A DNA stretch of 64,000 bases from Fontisphaera persica (GCF_024832785.1 NZ_CP116615.1:310001-374000), one strand, 5' to 3'; positions 1 through 13,773 are shown, counted from the stretch's first letter. The notes: generated from the sequence alone by a model not told the origin. Program-made: numbers and translations.

Positions 1-2
1 CC

Positions 3-1985
<1,983 letters not shown>

Positions 1986-2013
1986 TTGTCGTCGCACGGC
2001 CATTCCTTGAGTC

Positions 2014-2043
2014 AAGGGGCGCAGTACTCTGCGCCCCTTTTTA
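2014..2043 (+). terminator. Rho-independent terminator of katG
   Basis: A perfect 11-bp stem (2014-2024 pairing with 2029-2039, arm aaggggcgcag) closes a 4-base loop (tact) and runs into a short T tract. It starts 28 bases after the katG stop codon, as expected for an intrinsic terminator. Confidence 0.9.
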
Positions 2044-2219
2044 GCGGTACATGCCCGAGCAGTTGAAATAGTAATTACCTATTGGACAACTTGGACGCAC
2101 CCCCCTGAGAAATGGTTGCGACCATGGGGGAAAAGCCCCCTTGCGGCGGAACTGGCCTGCTTGCCTTGCCTGATGGAGAAGGTGGATAAAATCGTGGCGT
2201 CCGCGCCGGTGGGTGCAGC

Positions 2220-4358
<2,139 letters not shown>

Positions 4359-4440
4359 TTAAGCCTCGGCGAGGCCAGCGTCAAGCTGCTGGAATTCGTG
4401 CTTGGCCCGCGGCGGGGCTTTGCGTCTAAATGGCGGCGGC

Positions 4441-6396
4441 ATGAATCGCATCCGCCTGCTGCCCGAGCATGTGGCCAACCAGATTGCCGCTGGTGAGGTG
4501 GTCGAGCGCCCCGCCAGCGTGGTCAAGGAATTGGTGGAAAATGCGCTGGACGCGCAGGCGGGGCGCATTGTGGTGGAAATCCAGGCGGGGGGGCGCAGTC
4601 TAATCCGGGTGACGGATGACGGCATAGGGATGAGCCGCGACGACGCGCTGCTGAGTTTGGAGCGGCATGCCACCAGCAAAATCCAGCGCGCGGAGGATTT
4701 GGCGGCGATTGCCACGATGGGTTTTCGCGGGGAGGCGCTGCCCAGCATTGCCAGCGTCAGCCGTTTCACGCTCACCACGCGGGAGCAGCCCGGTCCGGAC
4801 GGCCAGCCGCTGGAGGCCACGCAAATTGTGGTGCATGGCGGCAAGATGATGGAGGTGCATGCCGCAGGCGCGCCGCCGGGGACGTGTGTGGAGGTGCGCC
4901 AGCTTTTTTACAATCTGCCGGCGCGCCGGAAGTTCTTACGGAGCGAGGAGACGGAGGCGGCCCACATCCAGCATTATCTCACCCTGGCCGCGCTGGCCCA
5001 TCCGGCGGTGGCGTTTGTGTATCAGAAAGACGGGCGGGTGGTGTGGCAACTGCCCGCGCTGGATGTCAGCCGCCCGCTGGAGGCGTTGCGGGAGCGGCTG
5101 CGGGCTTTGTATGGGGACACGGGACAGCTTTTGGCCGTGGATGTTCAGGGCGTGATTGGGCCGGGGGAGGCAGAAGAGGATGTCCCCCCGGAGCGGCCGG
5201 AGGTGCGGCTGTGGGGGTACATTGGCGCGCCGGGGGTATCCCGTGCCACACGGGCGGAGCAACATCTATTTGTCAACCGGCGGCCGGTGGAGAATCGCGG
5301 TTTGAATGCGGCATTGCTGGAAGCCTATCACACGGCCCTCATGAAAGGACGCTACCCGGTTTGTTGTCTGTTTCTGGAAATGGACCCGGCGGCCGTGGAT
5401 GTCAACATTCATCCGGCCAAGCGAGAGGTGAAATTTCATCGTGAGCGCGAGGTGCGCGGTTTTGTGACGCGGGCCGTGCGGCAAAGGTTGTTGGACTTTC
5501 ACACCGCCGCCAGCCCCGGAGGTGCCGCTGCTGCTGAGCCGGTAAAACGCCCGGCTGCGTCCCAGGCGCCGGGGGAAGTGACGCTGCCGGCGGCTCAATT
5601 GCAGTTGGCGGCGCCTGGTCAACCGGCTTTGCCGGTTGCGGCGACGCCCTTGTTCAGCCGACCGGCGGCTGAGGTGTCCGCTCGTGCAGCATCACCCTTG
5701 CCGAAGGCATCCGCTCTGCCGGCCCCAAAAGCGCCGAGTGGGGTGACCTCCGCGCCAGCCCCGGCGGTGGCGCCGGCCAAACCGGGGGGGACTGAGCCTG
5801 TGCCTTTGCTCCGTGTGCCGCTACGTTTGGTTGGGGTGGTGGGGAAACTTTACGTGGTTTTGGAGTCGGATAGGGGGCTGGTGTTATTAGACCAGCATGC
5901 TGCTCATGAGCGGGTGTTGTATGAGCAAATGTTGGAGCGGATGGAACGCCAGGAGGCCGTCCCCAGCCAGCGTTTGTTAGTGCCGCAAACGGTGGAATTG
6001 CCGCCGCGTGAATCCCATTTTCTGAAGGAAAACCTGCCCACTCTGGCGCGTTTAGGGGTGGGTTTGAGCCACTTTGGTGAACGCACCTTTTTGCTGGATG
6101 GCCTGCCTGCTTTTGTGAAAGTGGCAGATTCAAGGCAGTTTCTGGTGGATTTGGTGGATGAACTGCGAGCAGCGGGCGCGGCGGTGAATACTTTGCGACT
6201 GGGAGAGCACGTCATTGCCAAGACGGTGTGCCGGCACGCCGTCAAGGCGCATGATCCGCTGCAAGGCCCGGAGTTGGAGCAATTGATTGAGCAATTGCGT
6301 CATTGCGCCATGCCTTACACCTGTCCGCATGGGCGGCCTACTTTGATTGAAATGAGCTATCGGGAATTGGAAAAAAAGTTTGGACGCATTCAATAA
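4441..6396 (+). CDS. mutL: DNA mismatch repair protein MutL (endonuclease type)
   Basis: MutL couples MutS mismatch recognition to strand removal. The start is the ATG at 4441 (MNRIRLLPEHVANQIAAGEV), the canonical N-terminus; the frame extends 13 codons further without family sequence. The 651-residue protein has a GHKL ATPase domain (ELVENALDA, DDGIGM, GFRGEAL), a Pro/Ala-rich linker at about residues 345-455 and a C-terminal dimerisation/nuclease domain. The metal-dependent nicking motif DQHA-x2-E-x4-E is present from Asp484 (DQHAAHERVLYE), with the accompanying CRHAVK and CPHGRP motifs. It is therefore predicted to be a latent endonuclease like Bacillus MutL and unlike E. coli MutL. The thiC leader lies upstream on the opposite strand, so the two are divergently transcribed. 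Confidence 0.97.
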   Translation: MNRIRLLPEHVANQIAAGEVVERPASVVKELVENALDAQAGRIVVEIQAGGRSLIRVTDDGIGMSRDDALLSLERHATSKIQRAEDLAAIATMGFRGEALPSIASVSRFTLTTREQPGPDGQPLEATQIVVHGGKMMEVHAAGAPPGTCVEVRQLFYNLPARRKFLRSEETEAAHIQHYLTLAALAHPAVAFVYQKDGRVVWQLPALDVSRPLEALRERLRALYGDTGQLLAVDVQGVIGPGEAEEDVPPERPEVRLWGYIGAPGVSRATRAEQHLFVNRRPVENRGLNAALLEAYHTALMKGRYPVCCLFLEMDPAAVDVNIHPAKREVKFHREREVRGFVTRAVRQRLLDFHTAASPGGAAAAEPVKRPAASQAPGEVTLPAAQLQLAAPGQPALPVAATPLFSRPAAEVSARAASPLPKASALPAPKAPSGVTSAPAPAVAPAKPGGTEPVPLLRVPLRLVGVVGKLYVVLESDRGLVLLDQHAAHERVLYEQMLERMERQEAVPSQRLLVPQTVELPPRESHFLKENLPTLARLGVGLSHFGERTFLLDGLPAFVKVADSRQFLVDLVDELRAAGAAVNTLRLGEHVIAKTVCRHAVKAHDPLQGPELEQLIEQLRHCAMPYTCPHGRPTLIEMSYRELEKKFGRIQ

Positions 6397-6649
6397 GGTG
6401 CAACGGGCAGGGGCATGGCGGGGGGCTGAGCAGGGTTGGGATTCAGGCAGATACTTGGTCCGTTGGGGGGCACAAAAGGGACATGAGCATTTTATGGTGG
6501 CTTCCTGGACATGCAGGCTTGTTTGCTCCGTGCAGTTCAATTAATTTACAGTGTGATTTGATTAAGTTTTCATTAATCTTGCCGATGTTCCGGTGAATCA
6601 GCAGGGGTTTAATGATGGCAATTGAGGCAGCGTCCTCGGGGAAGACGGC

Positions 6650-9600
6650 ATGAAGCACGAAACGCCCAGTGGTGAGTCAGAAAAGGGGCCGCAGACTCCT
6701 TTACCCTTGGGGCAGGAAGGGGCGCGGCAATCTTTGTTGCCAGAGTATCTGGCGGCCATTTTCCAGCAAAGCATGATTGGGGTGGCGATATCGGACTTGG
6801 TTACTGGACGTTATTTGCAGGCCAATGCGCGGTTTTCTGAGATTGTGGGCTATCCACTGGAAGAGTTGTTACAACGCACCTTCCAAAGCATCACGCACCC
6901 GAAGGATTTGGCGCAGGGTTTGGAATTACGGGAAGCTTTGCGGGCTGACCGGCTGCGCGAATATCATTTTCAAAAACGCTACCTGCGTCCCAACGGGGAA
7001 GTGGTGTGGGGGTCGGTGGCCATCAGCGCCATCTGCACTCCCGGCCAGCCTTGCGAACGGGCGTTGGTCATCTTGACGGACATCACCGATGCCAAACGTT
7101 TGGAGCAGGCGTTGCAGGAGAGCGAGCGGCAATACCGGGAGTTGGTGGAAAATGCCAATTGCATCATACTGCGATGGGACCATGAAGGCCGAATCACTTT
7201 TATCAATGCTTATGGGGAGCGTTTTTTTGGTTATTCGCGCCAAGAGTTGGTGGGCCAAAACGTTGTGGGCACCATCGTGCCGGAAAGCGAGAGCACCGGG
7301 CGTGATTTGCGGAGCTTGATGGAGGCCATTATCGAGGCGCCTGAAGCCTTTAAGTCCAATATCAATGAGAACATCTGCCGGGATGGGCGCCGGGTTTGGA
7401 TTGAATGGAGCAACCGGTCTGTTTTGAACGAAAAGGGCCGGCTCAAAGAGGTGTTTAGCATCGGGTGGGACATCACCGCCCGCTGGCTGGCCGAGCAGTC
7501 CTTGAAGGAGCGGCATCGGCAATTGTCCCAGTTGGCCGAAGCGGCGCGGCAGTTGCACCGGCATTTGGAGGTGGGGGCCATTTTGCGGTTCCTCGTGGAA
7601 ACTGCGGTGAAATTGACGGGCGCCGTCGGCGGAGCGGCCGGTATGCTGCAACAGGAGCGGATGGTGTTCACCGAGTATTTTCTCAATGGCCGCTGGATTC
7701 CCATTGATTACCAGTTTCCGGCGGGGTACGGGGTGTCGGGCCATGTCATGCAAATCCGCCAGCCCTACATTTCCGCTGATGCGGTGCGGGACAAGCATGT
7801 CATTCCTGAAATTCAACAGGCGCTGGGCTTTACCACGCTGGTCAACATTCCGATTTTCAGCCACGAAGGGCAGTTGCTGGGCTGCTTTGAAATGCATAAC
7901 AAACATGGCGGCCAGTCGTTTAGTTCCACGGATGTTGAATTATTACAAATTTTGGCCGCCACGGCCGGCATTGCGCTGCGTAATGCCCAGCTTTTTCAGC
8001 AAGCCCAGCGGGAGCTGGCTGAACGCGAAAAGGCGGAAGCTGCCCTGCGCGAAAGCGAGGAGCGTTATCGCGCGTTGTTTGAGCGCTCCTCGGATGCTGT
8101 GTTTTTGTGCGATTTTGAGGGGCGGTTTCTGGATGCCAACCAGTCGGCCCTGGACTTGATGGGATACAGTCGCGAGGAGATTCGAGAGCTGGAATTCCGC
8201 CATTTGCTGACGCCCGATCAGCTTCCGGTGGCCTTTCGGTCGGTGCAGGAAATCATGGCGACTGGCCGCCAGGAAACACCCACCGAATACCGTCTGCGCC
8301 GCAAGGACGGCAGCGAAGTGATTGTGGAAACACAGGCCGCCCTGATCATGAAAGAGGGCAAGCCGTATGCCATCCAGGGTATTGGACGCGACATCACCGC
8401 CCGCCGCCGGGCGGAGCAGGCGGAGCGTGAGGCCCGGCAGTTTCTGCAAACCATTCTGGACACGGTGCCGGCACGGGTTTTTTGGAAAGATCGCCAATCC
8501 AGATATCTGGGGTGCAACGTGGCTTTTGCCCGGGATGCCCAGTTGTCCTCGCCCGCTGAAATCGTGGGCAAGACGGATTATGAACTGGTTTGGAAAGAGC
8601 CCGCGGCGGCCTATCAGGCGGTGGACCAGGAGGTCATGGCAACGGGCCAGCCCAAACTGCGTTACGAACTGGCACTCACGCATCCTGATAAAAGTCAAAC
8701 GTGGCTCATTGTCAGCAAGACTCCTTTGCGTGATACACACGGCAACATCATCGGGGTTTTGGGCACCTACGAGGACATCACGGAACTCAAACGCATGGAG
8801 GAAGCCCATGCGCGGATGCAGCAGCAATTTTTGCATGCGCAGAAGCTGGAGTCGGTGGGGCGGTTGGCGGGGGGGGTGGCGCATGATTTCAACAACATGC
8901 TGCAGGCGATATTGGGGAACGTGGAGCTGGTGTTGCAGGAGGGGGGACTGAGCGGGGAGTTGCGGGAGTCGCTGGAGGAGATCCGGCGGTCGGCGGAGCG
9001 GTCGGCGGCGTTGACGCAGCAGTTGCTGGGATTTGCGCGGCGGCAGACGATTGCGCCGCGGGTGGTGGACCTCAACGAGGAGATTGGGCACTTGTTGAAG
9101 ATGCTGCGGCGGCTGATAGGGGAGGACATACAGATGGTGTGGGTGCCGGGGAGCGGGGTATGGCCGGTGAGGCTGGATCCCGGGCAGTTGAGCCAGGTGC
9201 TGGCGAACTTGGTGGTGAACGCGCGGGACGCGATTGGGGGCCGGGCGGGGGGTCGGATTACGTTGGAGACGGCGAATGTGGTGTTGGATGCGACGTATGT
9301 GGAACGGCATGGGGAGGTGGTGGCGGGGGAGTATGTGCTGGTGGCGGTGAGTGACAATGGGGTGGGGATGAGCGCGGAGGTGAAGGAGAAGGTGTTTGAG
9401 CCTTTTTTCACGACCAAGGAACTGGGGAAGGGGACGGGTTTGGGGCTGGCGACGGTGTATGGGATCATGAAACAGAACCGGGGGCATGCGAGCGTGTACA
9501 GCGAGGAGGGGCAGGGGGCGACGATCAAGCTGTATTTTCCGCGGTGGGAGGGGGAGGAGGGGGAGAAGGGGGTGCGTGGGGCGGCGGCGGTAGTGGGGGC

Positions 9601-10012
9601 GGAGGCGTTGCCGGGGGCGCGGGGGAAGGAGGTGGTGATGTTGGTGGAGGACGAGGAGCAGGTGTTGGAGCTGGGGCGGCGGTTGTTGGAGCGGCGGGGA
9701 TATCGGGTGTTGGCGGCGCGGGGGCCTGGGGAGGCGTTGGCGTTGGCGGAGGGGCATGAGGGGAGGGTGGATTTGCTGGTGACGGATGTGGTGATGCCGG
9801 GGATGAACGGGCGGGAGTTGCGGGATCGTTTGCGGGGGCGGTGGCCGGGGTTGAAGTGTTTGTTCATGTCGGGGTACACGGCCAACGTGATTGCGCATCA
9901 CGGGGTGCTGGAGGAGGGGGTGGAGTTCATGCTGAAGCCCTTCACGGCGCAGGATTTCTGCCAGCGCGTGCGCCAGCTTCTCGACGCGGGAGCCGACCCT
10001 GCGGGAGCGTGA
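6650..10012 (+). CDS. Hybrid sensor histidine kinase with four PAS, one GAF and a C-terminal receiver
   Basis: Soluble-looking 1120-residue hybrid kinase with no membrane segment seen. Order: PAS about 30-150, PAS 155-280, GAF 300-445, PAS 460-580, PAS 590-710, HisKA with phospho-acceptor His745 (GGVAHDFNNML), HATPase_c with VVNARDAIGG, DNGVGM and GTGLGLATVYG, then a receiver domain with phospho-acceptor Asp1046 (VTDVVMPGMNG) and the conserved KPF lysine. A GGGGAAG Shine-Dalgarno precedes the ATG. Base composition changes abruptly at the HisKA boundary: from about 8850 to 9950 the coding strand is extremely G-rich and C-poor, unlike the sensor half and the neighbours. The ligand and output partner are unknown, and no cognate regulator gene is adjacent. 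The 253 bases before it (6397-6649) show no convincing gene. Confidence 0.93.
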   Translation: MKHETPSGESEKGPQTPLPLGQEGARQSLLPEYLAAIFQQSMIGVAISDLVTGRYLQANARFSEIVGYPLEELLQRTFQSITHPKDLAQGLELREALRADRLREYHFQKRYLRPNGEVVWGSVAISAICTPGQPCERALVILTDITDAKRLEQALQESERQYRELVENANCIILRWDHEGRITFINAYGERFFGYSRQELVGQNVVGTIVPESESTGRDLRSLMEAIIEAPEAFKSNINENICRDGRRVWIEWSNRSVLNEKGRLKEVFSIGWDITARWLAEQSLKERHRQLSQLAEAARQLHRHLEVGAILRFLVETAVKLTGAVGGAAGMLQQERMVFTEYFLNGRWIPIDYQFPAGYGVSGHVMQIRQPYISADAVRDKHVIPEIQQALGFTTLVNIPIFSHEGQLLGCFEMHNKHGGQSFSSTDVELLQILAATAGIALRNAQLFQQAQRELAEREKAEAALRESEERYRALFERSSDAVFLCDFEGRFLDANQSALDLMGYSREEIRELEFRHLLTPDQLPVAFRSVQEIMATGRQETPTEYRLRRKDGSEVIVETQAALIMKEGKPYAIQGIGRDITARRRAEQAEREARQFLQTILDTVPARVFWKDRQSRYLGCNVAFARDAQLSSPAEIVGKTDYELVWKEPAAAYQAVDQEVMATGQPKLRYELALTHPDKSQTWLIVSKTPLRDTHGNIIGVLGTYEDITELKRMEEAHARMQQQFLHAQKLESVGRLAGGVAHDFNNMLQAILGNVELVLQEGGLSGELRESLEEIRRSAERSAALTQQLLGFARRQTIAPRVVDLNEEIGHLLKMLRRLIGEDIQMVWVPGSGVWPVRLDPGQLSQVLANLVVNARDAIGGRAGGRITLETANVVLDATYVERHGEVVAGEYVLVAVSDNGVGMSAEVKEKVFEPFFTTKELGKGTGLGLATVYGIMKQNRGHASVYSEEGQGATIKLYFPRWEGEEGEKGVRGAAAVVGAEALPGARGKEVVMLVEDEEQVLELGRRLLERRGYRVLAARGPGEALALAEGHEGRVDLLVTDVVMPGMNGRELRDRLRGRWPGLKCLFMSGYTANVIAHHGVLEEGVEFMLKPFTAQDFCQRVRQLLDAGADPAGA

Positions 10013-10091
10013 ATGGCGGGGCCAAACGGCCGGCGGCGATTGCCTTGCCAGTGGAGTTGGGGCATGGTAATTGCCGCGGGATGTTTCAGTT

Positions 10092-11291
10092 ATGAGCGAG
10101 CAAATGCCACGTGAGGAGCCAGCGCCCTGGCGGCAATGGGGTGAGGGGTTGGAGCCGGATGCGGTGCAGCAAATGCAGAATGCCTGCCGGCTGCCGATTT
10201 CGCTGGCCGGGGCGTTGATGCCTGACGCGCATGTGGGCTATGGGCTGCCGATAGGGGGGGTGTTGGCCACGCAAAACGCCGTGGTTCCCTTTGCGGTGGG
10301 GGTGGACATTGCCTGCCGCATGAAGTTGAGCGTGGTGGATTTGCCAGTCAAGGATTTGGAGCGGCGGCGGGACTCGTTGATTCGGGCGATTGAGGCGGAA
10401 ACGCGCTTTGGCGTAGGGGCAGAGTTCAAACATCGCCGGCACCATGAGGTCATGGACGCGGACTGGTCGGTCAGCCCGGTGACGCAGAAGTTCAAAGACA
10501 AGGCCTGGGCACAGTTGGGCACCAGCGGGAGCGGCAATCATTTTGTGGAGTTTGGATTGTTCACTTTGTATGAGCCGTTGCGCGGGCTGGAGGCGGGTCA
10601 GTATGTCGCGCTGTTGAGCCACAGCGGCAGCCGCGGCACGGGGGCGGCGGTGTGCGATTATTACAGCCGGCGGGCGGCGGAGAAGCGAAAGCATCTGCCG
10701 CGGGAGCTGCAAAAGCTGGCCTGGCTGGATTTGGACACGCAGGAAGGCCGGGAGTACTGGGAGGCAATGCAGCTCATGGGACGTTATGCGGCCGCCAATC
10801 ATGCATTGATTCACCAGCACATCGTCCGGCATCTGGGGCTGGAGGTTTTGCTGGATGTGGAAAACCACCACAATTTTGCGTGGAAAGAGGTGCATCGTTT
10901 GCATGGGGTGGAGCGCGAGGTCATTGTCCACCGCAAAGGCGCCACGCCCGCGGCGGCGGGAGTGCTGGGGGTGATTCCAGGTTCCATGGCCTCGCCGGGC
11001 TTCTTGGTGCGCGGCAAGGGAAACCCGGCCTCCCTGAACAGCGCGGCCCATGGCGCCGGGCGGGTGATGAGCCGCACGCGGGCGGAAAAAACGCTGGACT
11101 GGAAAACGGTGCGGGAACGGTTGAAAGAGCGGCAGGTGCATTTGATTTCGGCGGGTTTGGACGAGGCGCCCATGGTGTATAAGGACATCGAGCAGGTCAT
11201 GGCCGCGCAGGCGGATTTGGTGGAGGTGGTAGGCCGGTTTGACCCGCGGCTGGTGAAAATGGCGCCCAGCGGCGAGCGTCCGGAGGATTAA
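10092..11291 (+). CDS. rtcB: RtcB family RNA ligase
   Basis: RtcB joins 2',3'-cyclic-phosphate and 5'-OH RNA ends through a guanylylated histidine, acting in RNA repair. Family motifs are in order: MPDAHVGYGLPIGG, GVDIACRM (metal-binding Cys), GSGNHFVE, SHSGSRG, VENHHNF and the probable guanylylated His in AAHGAGRVMSR. From the ATG at 10092 it is 399 residues, a short-form RtcB. A TTG seven codons upstream keeps the frame open, but the ATG is preferred. It begins about 80 bases after the kinase gene and is followed 3 bases later by the next gene, so these two are probably cotranscribed. No archease or RtcR-type regulator is visible, although both often accompany rtcB. Confidence 0.93.
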   Translation: MSEQMPREEPAPWRQWGEGLEPDAVQQMQNACRLPISLAGALMPDAHVGYGLPIGGVLATQNAVVPFAVGVDIACRMKLSVVDLPVKDLERRRDSLIRAIEAETRFGVGAEFKHRRHHEVMDADWSVSPVTQKFKDKAWAQLGTSGSGNHFVEFGLFTLYEPLRGLEAGQYVALLSHSGSRGTGAAVCDYYSRRAAEKRKHLPRELQKLAWLDLDTQEGREYWEAMQLMGRYAAANHALIHQHIVRHLGLEVLLDVENHHNFAWKEVHRLHGVEREVIVHRKGATPAAAGVLGVIPGSMASPGFLVRGKGNPASLNSAAHGAGRVMSRTRAEKTLDWKTVRERLKERQVHLISAGLDEAPMVYKDIEQVMAAQADLVEVVGRFDPRLVKMAPSGERPED

Positions 11292-11294
11292 AAC

Positions 11295-12053
11295 GTGGCC
11301 ACGCCTGCCGACACCCTTGATTTGCCGGACTCCCTGACCTTGCCGCGCCCCTATGTGCTCGTGAACATGGCGATGACGGCCGATGGCAAAATTGCCACGG
11401 CCAACCGCCAGGTGGTGCATTTTGGCAGCCGGCGTGACCAACGGCACTTGTATGAGCTGCGTGCCACCGCCGATGCCGTGATGTGTGGGGCGCGCACGGC
11501 GGAGGCGCCCGGCGTGACGCTGGGGCCGGGCCCGGCGTCCTTTCGGAGACAACGGCTGCAGCGGGGACTGCGCGAGTGTCATCTGCGCGTGATTGTGAGC
11601 GGGAGCGGCACGGTGAACCTGGAGGCTGCCGTTTTTTCCAGCCGCGTGTCTCCCCTGATCATTCTGACCACTCAACGGGCTGGCGCGGAAAAACGGGCGC
11701 GGCTGCGAGCGGTGGCGGACGTGGTGCGCGTGTGCGGCCGCACCGAGGTGGATTTCCCGGCAGCCCTGGCGTGGTTGCAGCGCGAGTGGGGGGTGCAGCG
11801 GCTGCTGGTGGAGGGGGGCGCAGAATTGAATGCCGCTTTATGGGAGGCGGGGCTGGTGGACGAGCTGCATTTGACGGTGTGTCCCTTGCTTTTTGGCGGA
11901 CGCGAGGCGCCCACCATCGTGGATGGCCCTCATGCTCCTGCCCTGGCGCAGGCGCGTCCCTTGGAACTGGTGAGCGCCCGCAAAGCGGGGGACGAGATGT
12001 TTTTTGTGTTTCGGGCGCCGCGGGTTAAATCGCCAGCACTTCGGCCTGGGTGA
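11295..12053 (+). CDS. RibD C-terminal/dihydrofolate-reductase-fold reductase
   Basis: A 252-residue NADPH-dependent reductase of the RibD_C/DHFR-like fold. Diagnostic segments are VNMAMTADGKIA near the N-terminus, ADAVMCGARTAE and LLVEGGAELNAALWEAGLVDE, matching enzymes that reduce the ribosyl side chain of the riboflavin precursor. There is no RibD deaminase domain, so it is either a stand-alone pyrimidine reductase or a paralogue of unknown substrate. The start is GTG at 11295 with a strong GGAGG 9 bases upstream that overlaps the end of rtcB. It overlaps the convergent ACT gene by 29 bases at the 3' end. The tie to riboflavin synthesis is family inference; no other rib gene is nearby. Confidence 0.85.
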   Translation: MATPADTLDLPDSLTLPRPYVLVNMAMTADGKIATANRQVVHFGSRRDQRHLYELRATADAVMCGARTAEAPGVTLGPGPASFRRQRLQRGLRECHLRVIVSGSGTVNLEAAVFSSRVSPLIILTTQRAGAEKRARLRAVADVVRVCGRTEVDFPAALAWLQREWGVQRLLVEGGAELNAALWEAGLVDELHLTVCPLLFGGREAPTIVDGPHAPALAQARPLELVSARKAGDEMFFVFRAPRVKSPALRPG

Positions 12054-12459
12054 ACAGGCGCAAGCCCTGTTTTTGGAGGACGCGCTGGGCTTCGGACAGC
12101 TTGTGCGTCTCAAACAGGAGCACGGCGCGTTTGCGGGGTTGAGTGACAAAGCCGGAGGCATTTTCGAGATTGATGCCTTCACGGGCAAGGGCGTCAGTCA
12201 CGGCATGAAGGGCGCCGGGTTGGTCGGGCACTTCCACGGCCAGAACTTCCAGGGTGGAGACGGTGAAACCCTCGCGGCGGAGCGCCTCCAGGGCCGGCTC
12301 GAGGCGGTCCACCAGGATTTTGACCACGCCCACCTTGTCCAAGGTGGCGATGGTAATCCAGCGAATGTTGACTTTGGCGCCGGCCAGGCAGCGGGTGAGG
12401 CGGGCAAGCTGCCCCTGTTTGTTTTCCTCGAGAACCGCCAGCAGTTTGATGGTGTGCAT
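12025..12459 (-). CDS. Tandem ACT-domain protein
   Basis: A 144-residue protein made of two ACT regulatory domains. The first is about residues 1-70 (LLAVLEENKQGQLARLTRCL) and the second about 70-144 (VEVPDQPGALHAVTDAL). ACT pairs usually bind amino acids or related acids. Proteins of this layout are commonly encoded beside phenylacetate-CoA ligases, and here the ligase gene ends only 12 bases upstream, so the ACT protein probably senses or modulates ligand for that enzyme. That role is inferred from context, not proven. The convergent reductase gene overlaps its 3' end. Confidence 0.85.
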   Translation of the reverse strand: MHTIKLLAVLEENKQGQLARLTRCLAGAKVNIRWITIATLDKVGVVKILVDRLEPALEALRREGFTVSTLEVLAVEVPDQPGALHAVTDALAREGINLENASGFVTQPRKRAVLLFETHKLSEAQRVLQKQGLRLFTQAEVLAI

Positions 12460-12471
12460 AGGGCAGGGGGG

Positions 12472-13773
12472 TTAGAGGGTGCGTTTGTCCAGGACGCGTT
12501 TGGCCTTGCCCTCACTGACGGGCAGGCTGCCGGGCGCGCAAAGCTCCACGCGCGGGCGGGTCAGCAATTCGGTGCGGAGGCGCTCCGCCACAAGCTGTTG
12601 CAATTCCGCCAGGCGCTCCACGCGGCCATCAAAGGCCGCGGCGCTCAATTCCACCTTGACCGTCATTTCGTCCAGACCTTCGAGCACAATCAAATAATTC
12701 CGGCCCAGCTCGGGGAGGCCCATGAGCACGCTCTCAATCTGTTGCGGATAGATATTGACGCCCCGCACGATGAGCATGTCATCGGCGCGGCCGGTGATGC
12801 GCTGGATGCGGCGGTGGGTGCGGCCGCAGGGGCAGGGTTCGGGGATGAGGGCGGTGATGTCACGGGTGCGGTAGCGCAACAGCGGCATGGCCTCCCGGCA
12901 GAGGGTGGTCAGGACCAGCTCACCCGGCTGGCCGTCCGGGACCGGCTCGCCGGTGGCCGGGTCAATTATTTCCATCAGGAAATGGTCCTCCCAAAGGTGC
13001 ATGCCGTGGCGGGCGGCGCATTCAAACGCCACACCCGGGCCGTTCATTTCGGACAGGCCATAAGAATTATACACTTCGATGCCAAAGGCCTGCTCGATTT
13101 TGCGCCGGGTTTGCTCCGTGTATGGCTCGGCGCCAATGTAGCCGCGGCGCAGGGCCAGGTGCCGGCGGGGGTCAATGCCCTTTTTCTCCAGGAAATCCGC
13201 AAAATACAGCGCGTAGCTGGGGGTGGTGTGAAACATGGTGGAGCGGAAGTCCTGCATGAGCAGCAGTTGCTTCTCCGAGTTCCCCGGGCCGGCGGGAATG
13301 ACCAGGCAGCCGATTTTTTCTGCGCCGTAGTGCATCACCAGGGCGCCGGTGAAGAGGCCGTAGGTCATCATGTTTTGCAGGATGTCGTCCTCGGTGGCGC
13401 CGGTGGCCACCAGGCAGCGGGCGATGAGGTCCGCCGAGTGGTGCAAATCGCGGCGCGAAAAGAAAATGGCCTTGGGCTTGCCGGTGGTGCCGCTGGAGGT
13501 GTGCAGGCGCAGGGTCTTGCGCAACGGCACGGCGAGCAGCCCCGCGGGGTAGGCCTCGCGCAAATCGGCATTGGTGGTGAAGGGCAGATGCCGCACGTCC
13601 TGCAGACTTTTGATTTTTTCCGGGCGCAGGCCGATGGCTTCGAGCTTGCGCTGGTAAAAGGGCACGTGGCGTTCCACGCGGCGCACGACGGCGCGCAGGC
13701 GCTCCAATTGCAGCTCCTCCAATTCCCGGCGGCGGAGGCATTCGGCCGCCTTGTCCCAATAACGTGTCTTCAT
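12472..13773 (-). CDS. Phenylacetate-CoA ligase family (PaaK-like) adenylate-forming enzyme
   Basis: A 433-residue ANL-superfamily ligase that would activate an aromatic acid with ATP and CoA. The P-loop is LHTSSGTTGKPKA (residues about 88-100). Also present are the SYGLSEMNGPG region, YRTRDI and the C-terminal lid with GRADDMLIVRGVNIYP. The start is the ATG at 13773, whose first base is the last base of the upstream stop codon (TGATG), so translation is probably coupled to the DUF2961 gene. A TTG one codon earlier keeps the frame open but is less likely. No paaA-E or ring-cleavage genes are in the window. The substrate may therefore be another aromatic acid, for example indoleacetate or phenylacetate taken in from outside. 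Confidence 0.92.
   Translation of the reverse strand: MKTRYWDKAAECLRRRELEELQLERLRAVVRRVERHVPFYQRKLEAIGLRPEKIKSLQDVRHLPFTTNADLREAYPAGLLAVPLRKTLRLHTSSGTTGKPKAIFFSRRDLHHSADLIARCLVATGATEDDILQNMMTYGLFTGALVMHYGAEKIGCLVIPAGPGNSEKQLLLMQDFRSTMFHTTPSYALYFADFLEKKGIDPRRHLALRRGYIGAEPYTEQTRRKIEQAFGIEVYNSYGLSEMNGPGVAFECAARHGMHLWEDHFLMEIIDPATGEPVPDGQPGELVLTTLCREAMPLLRYRTRDITALIPEPCPCGRTHRRIQRITGRADDMLIVRGVNIYPQQIESVLMGLPELGRNYLIVLEGLDEMTVKVELSAAAFDGRVERLAELQQLVAERLRTELLTRPRVELCAPGSLPVSEGKAKRVLDKRTL

Noticed and set aside
7943-9901. 652-residue minus-strand frame inside the hybrid kinase
   Set aside because: Composition is Pro/His/Arg-rich, produced by the G-rich sense strand; the sense frame has all kinase motifs.
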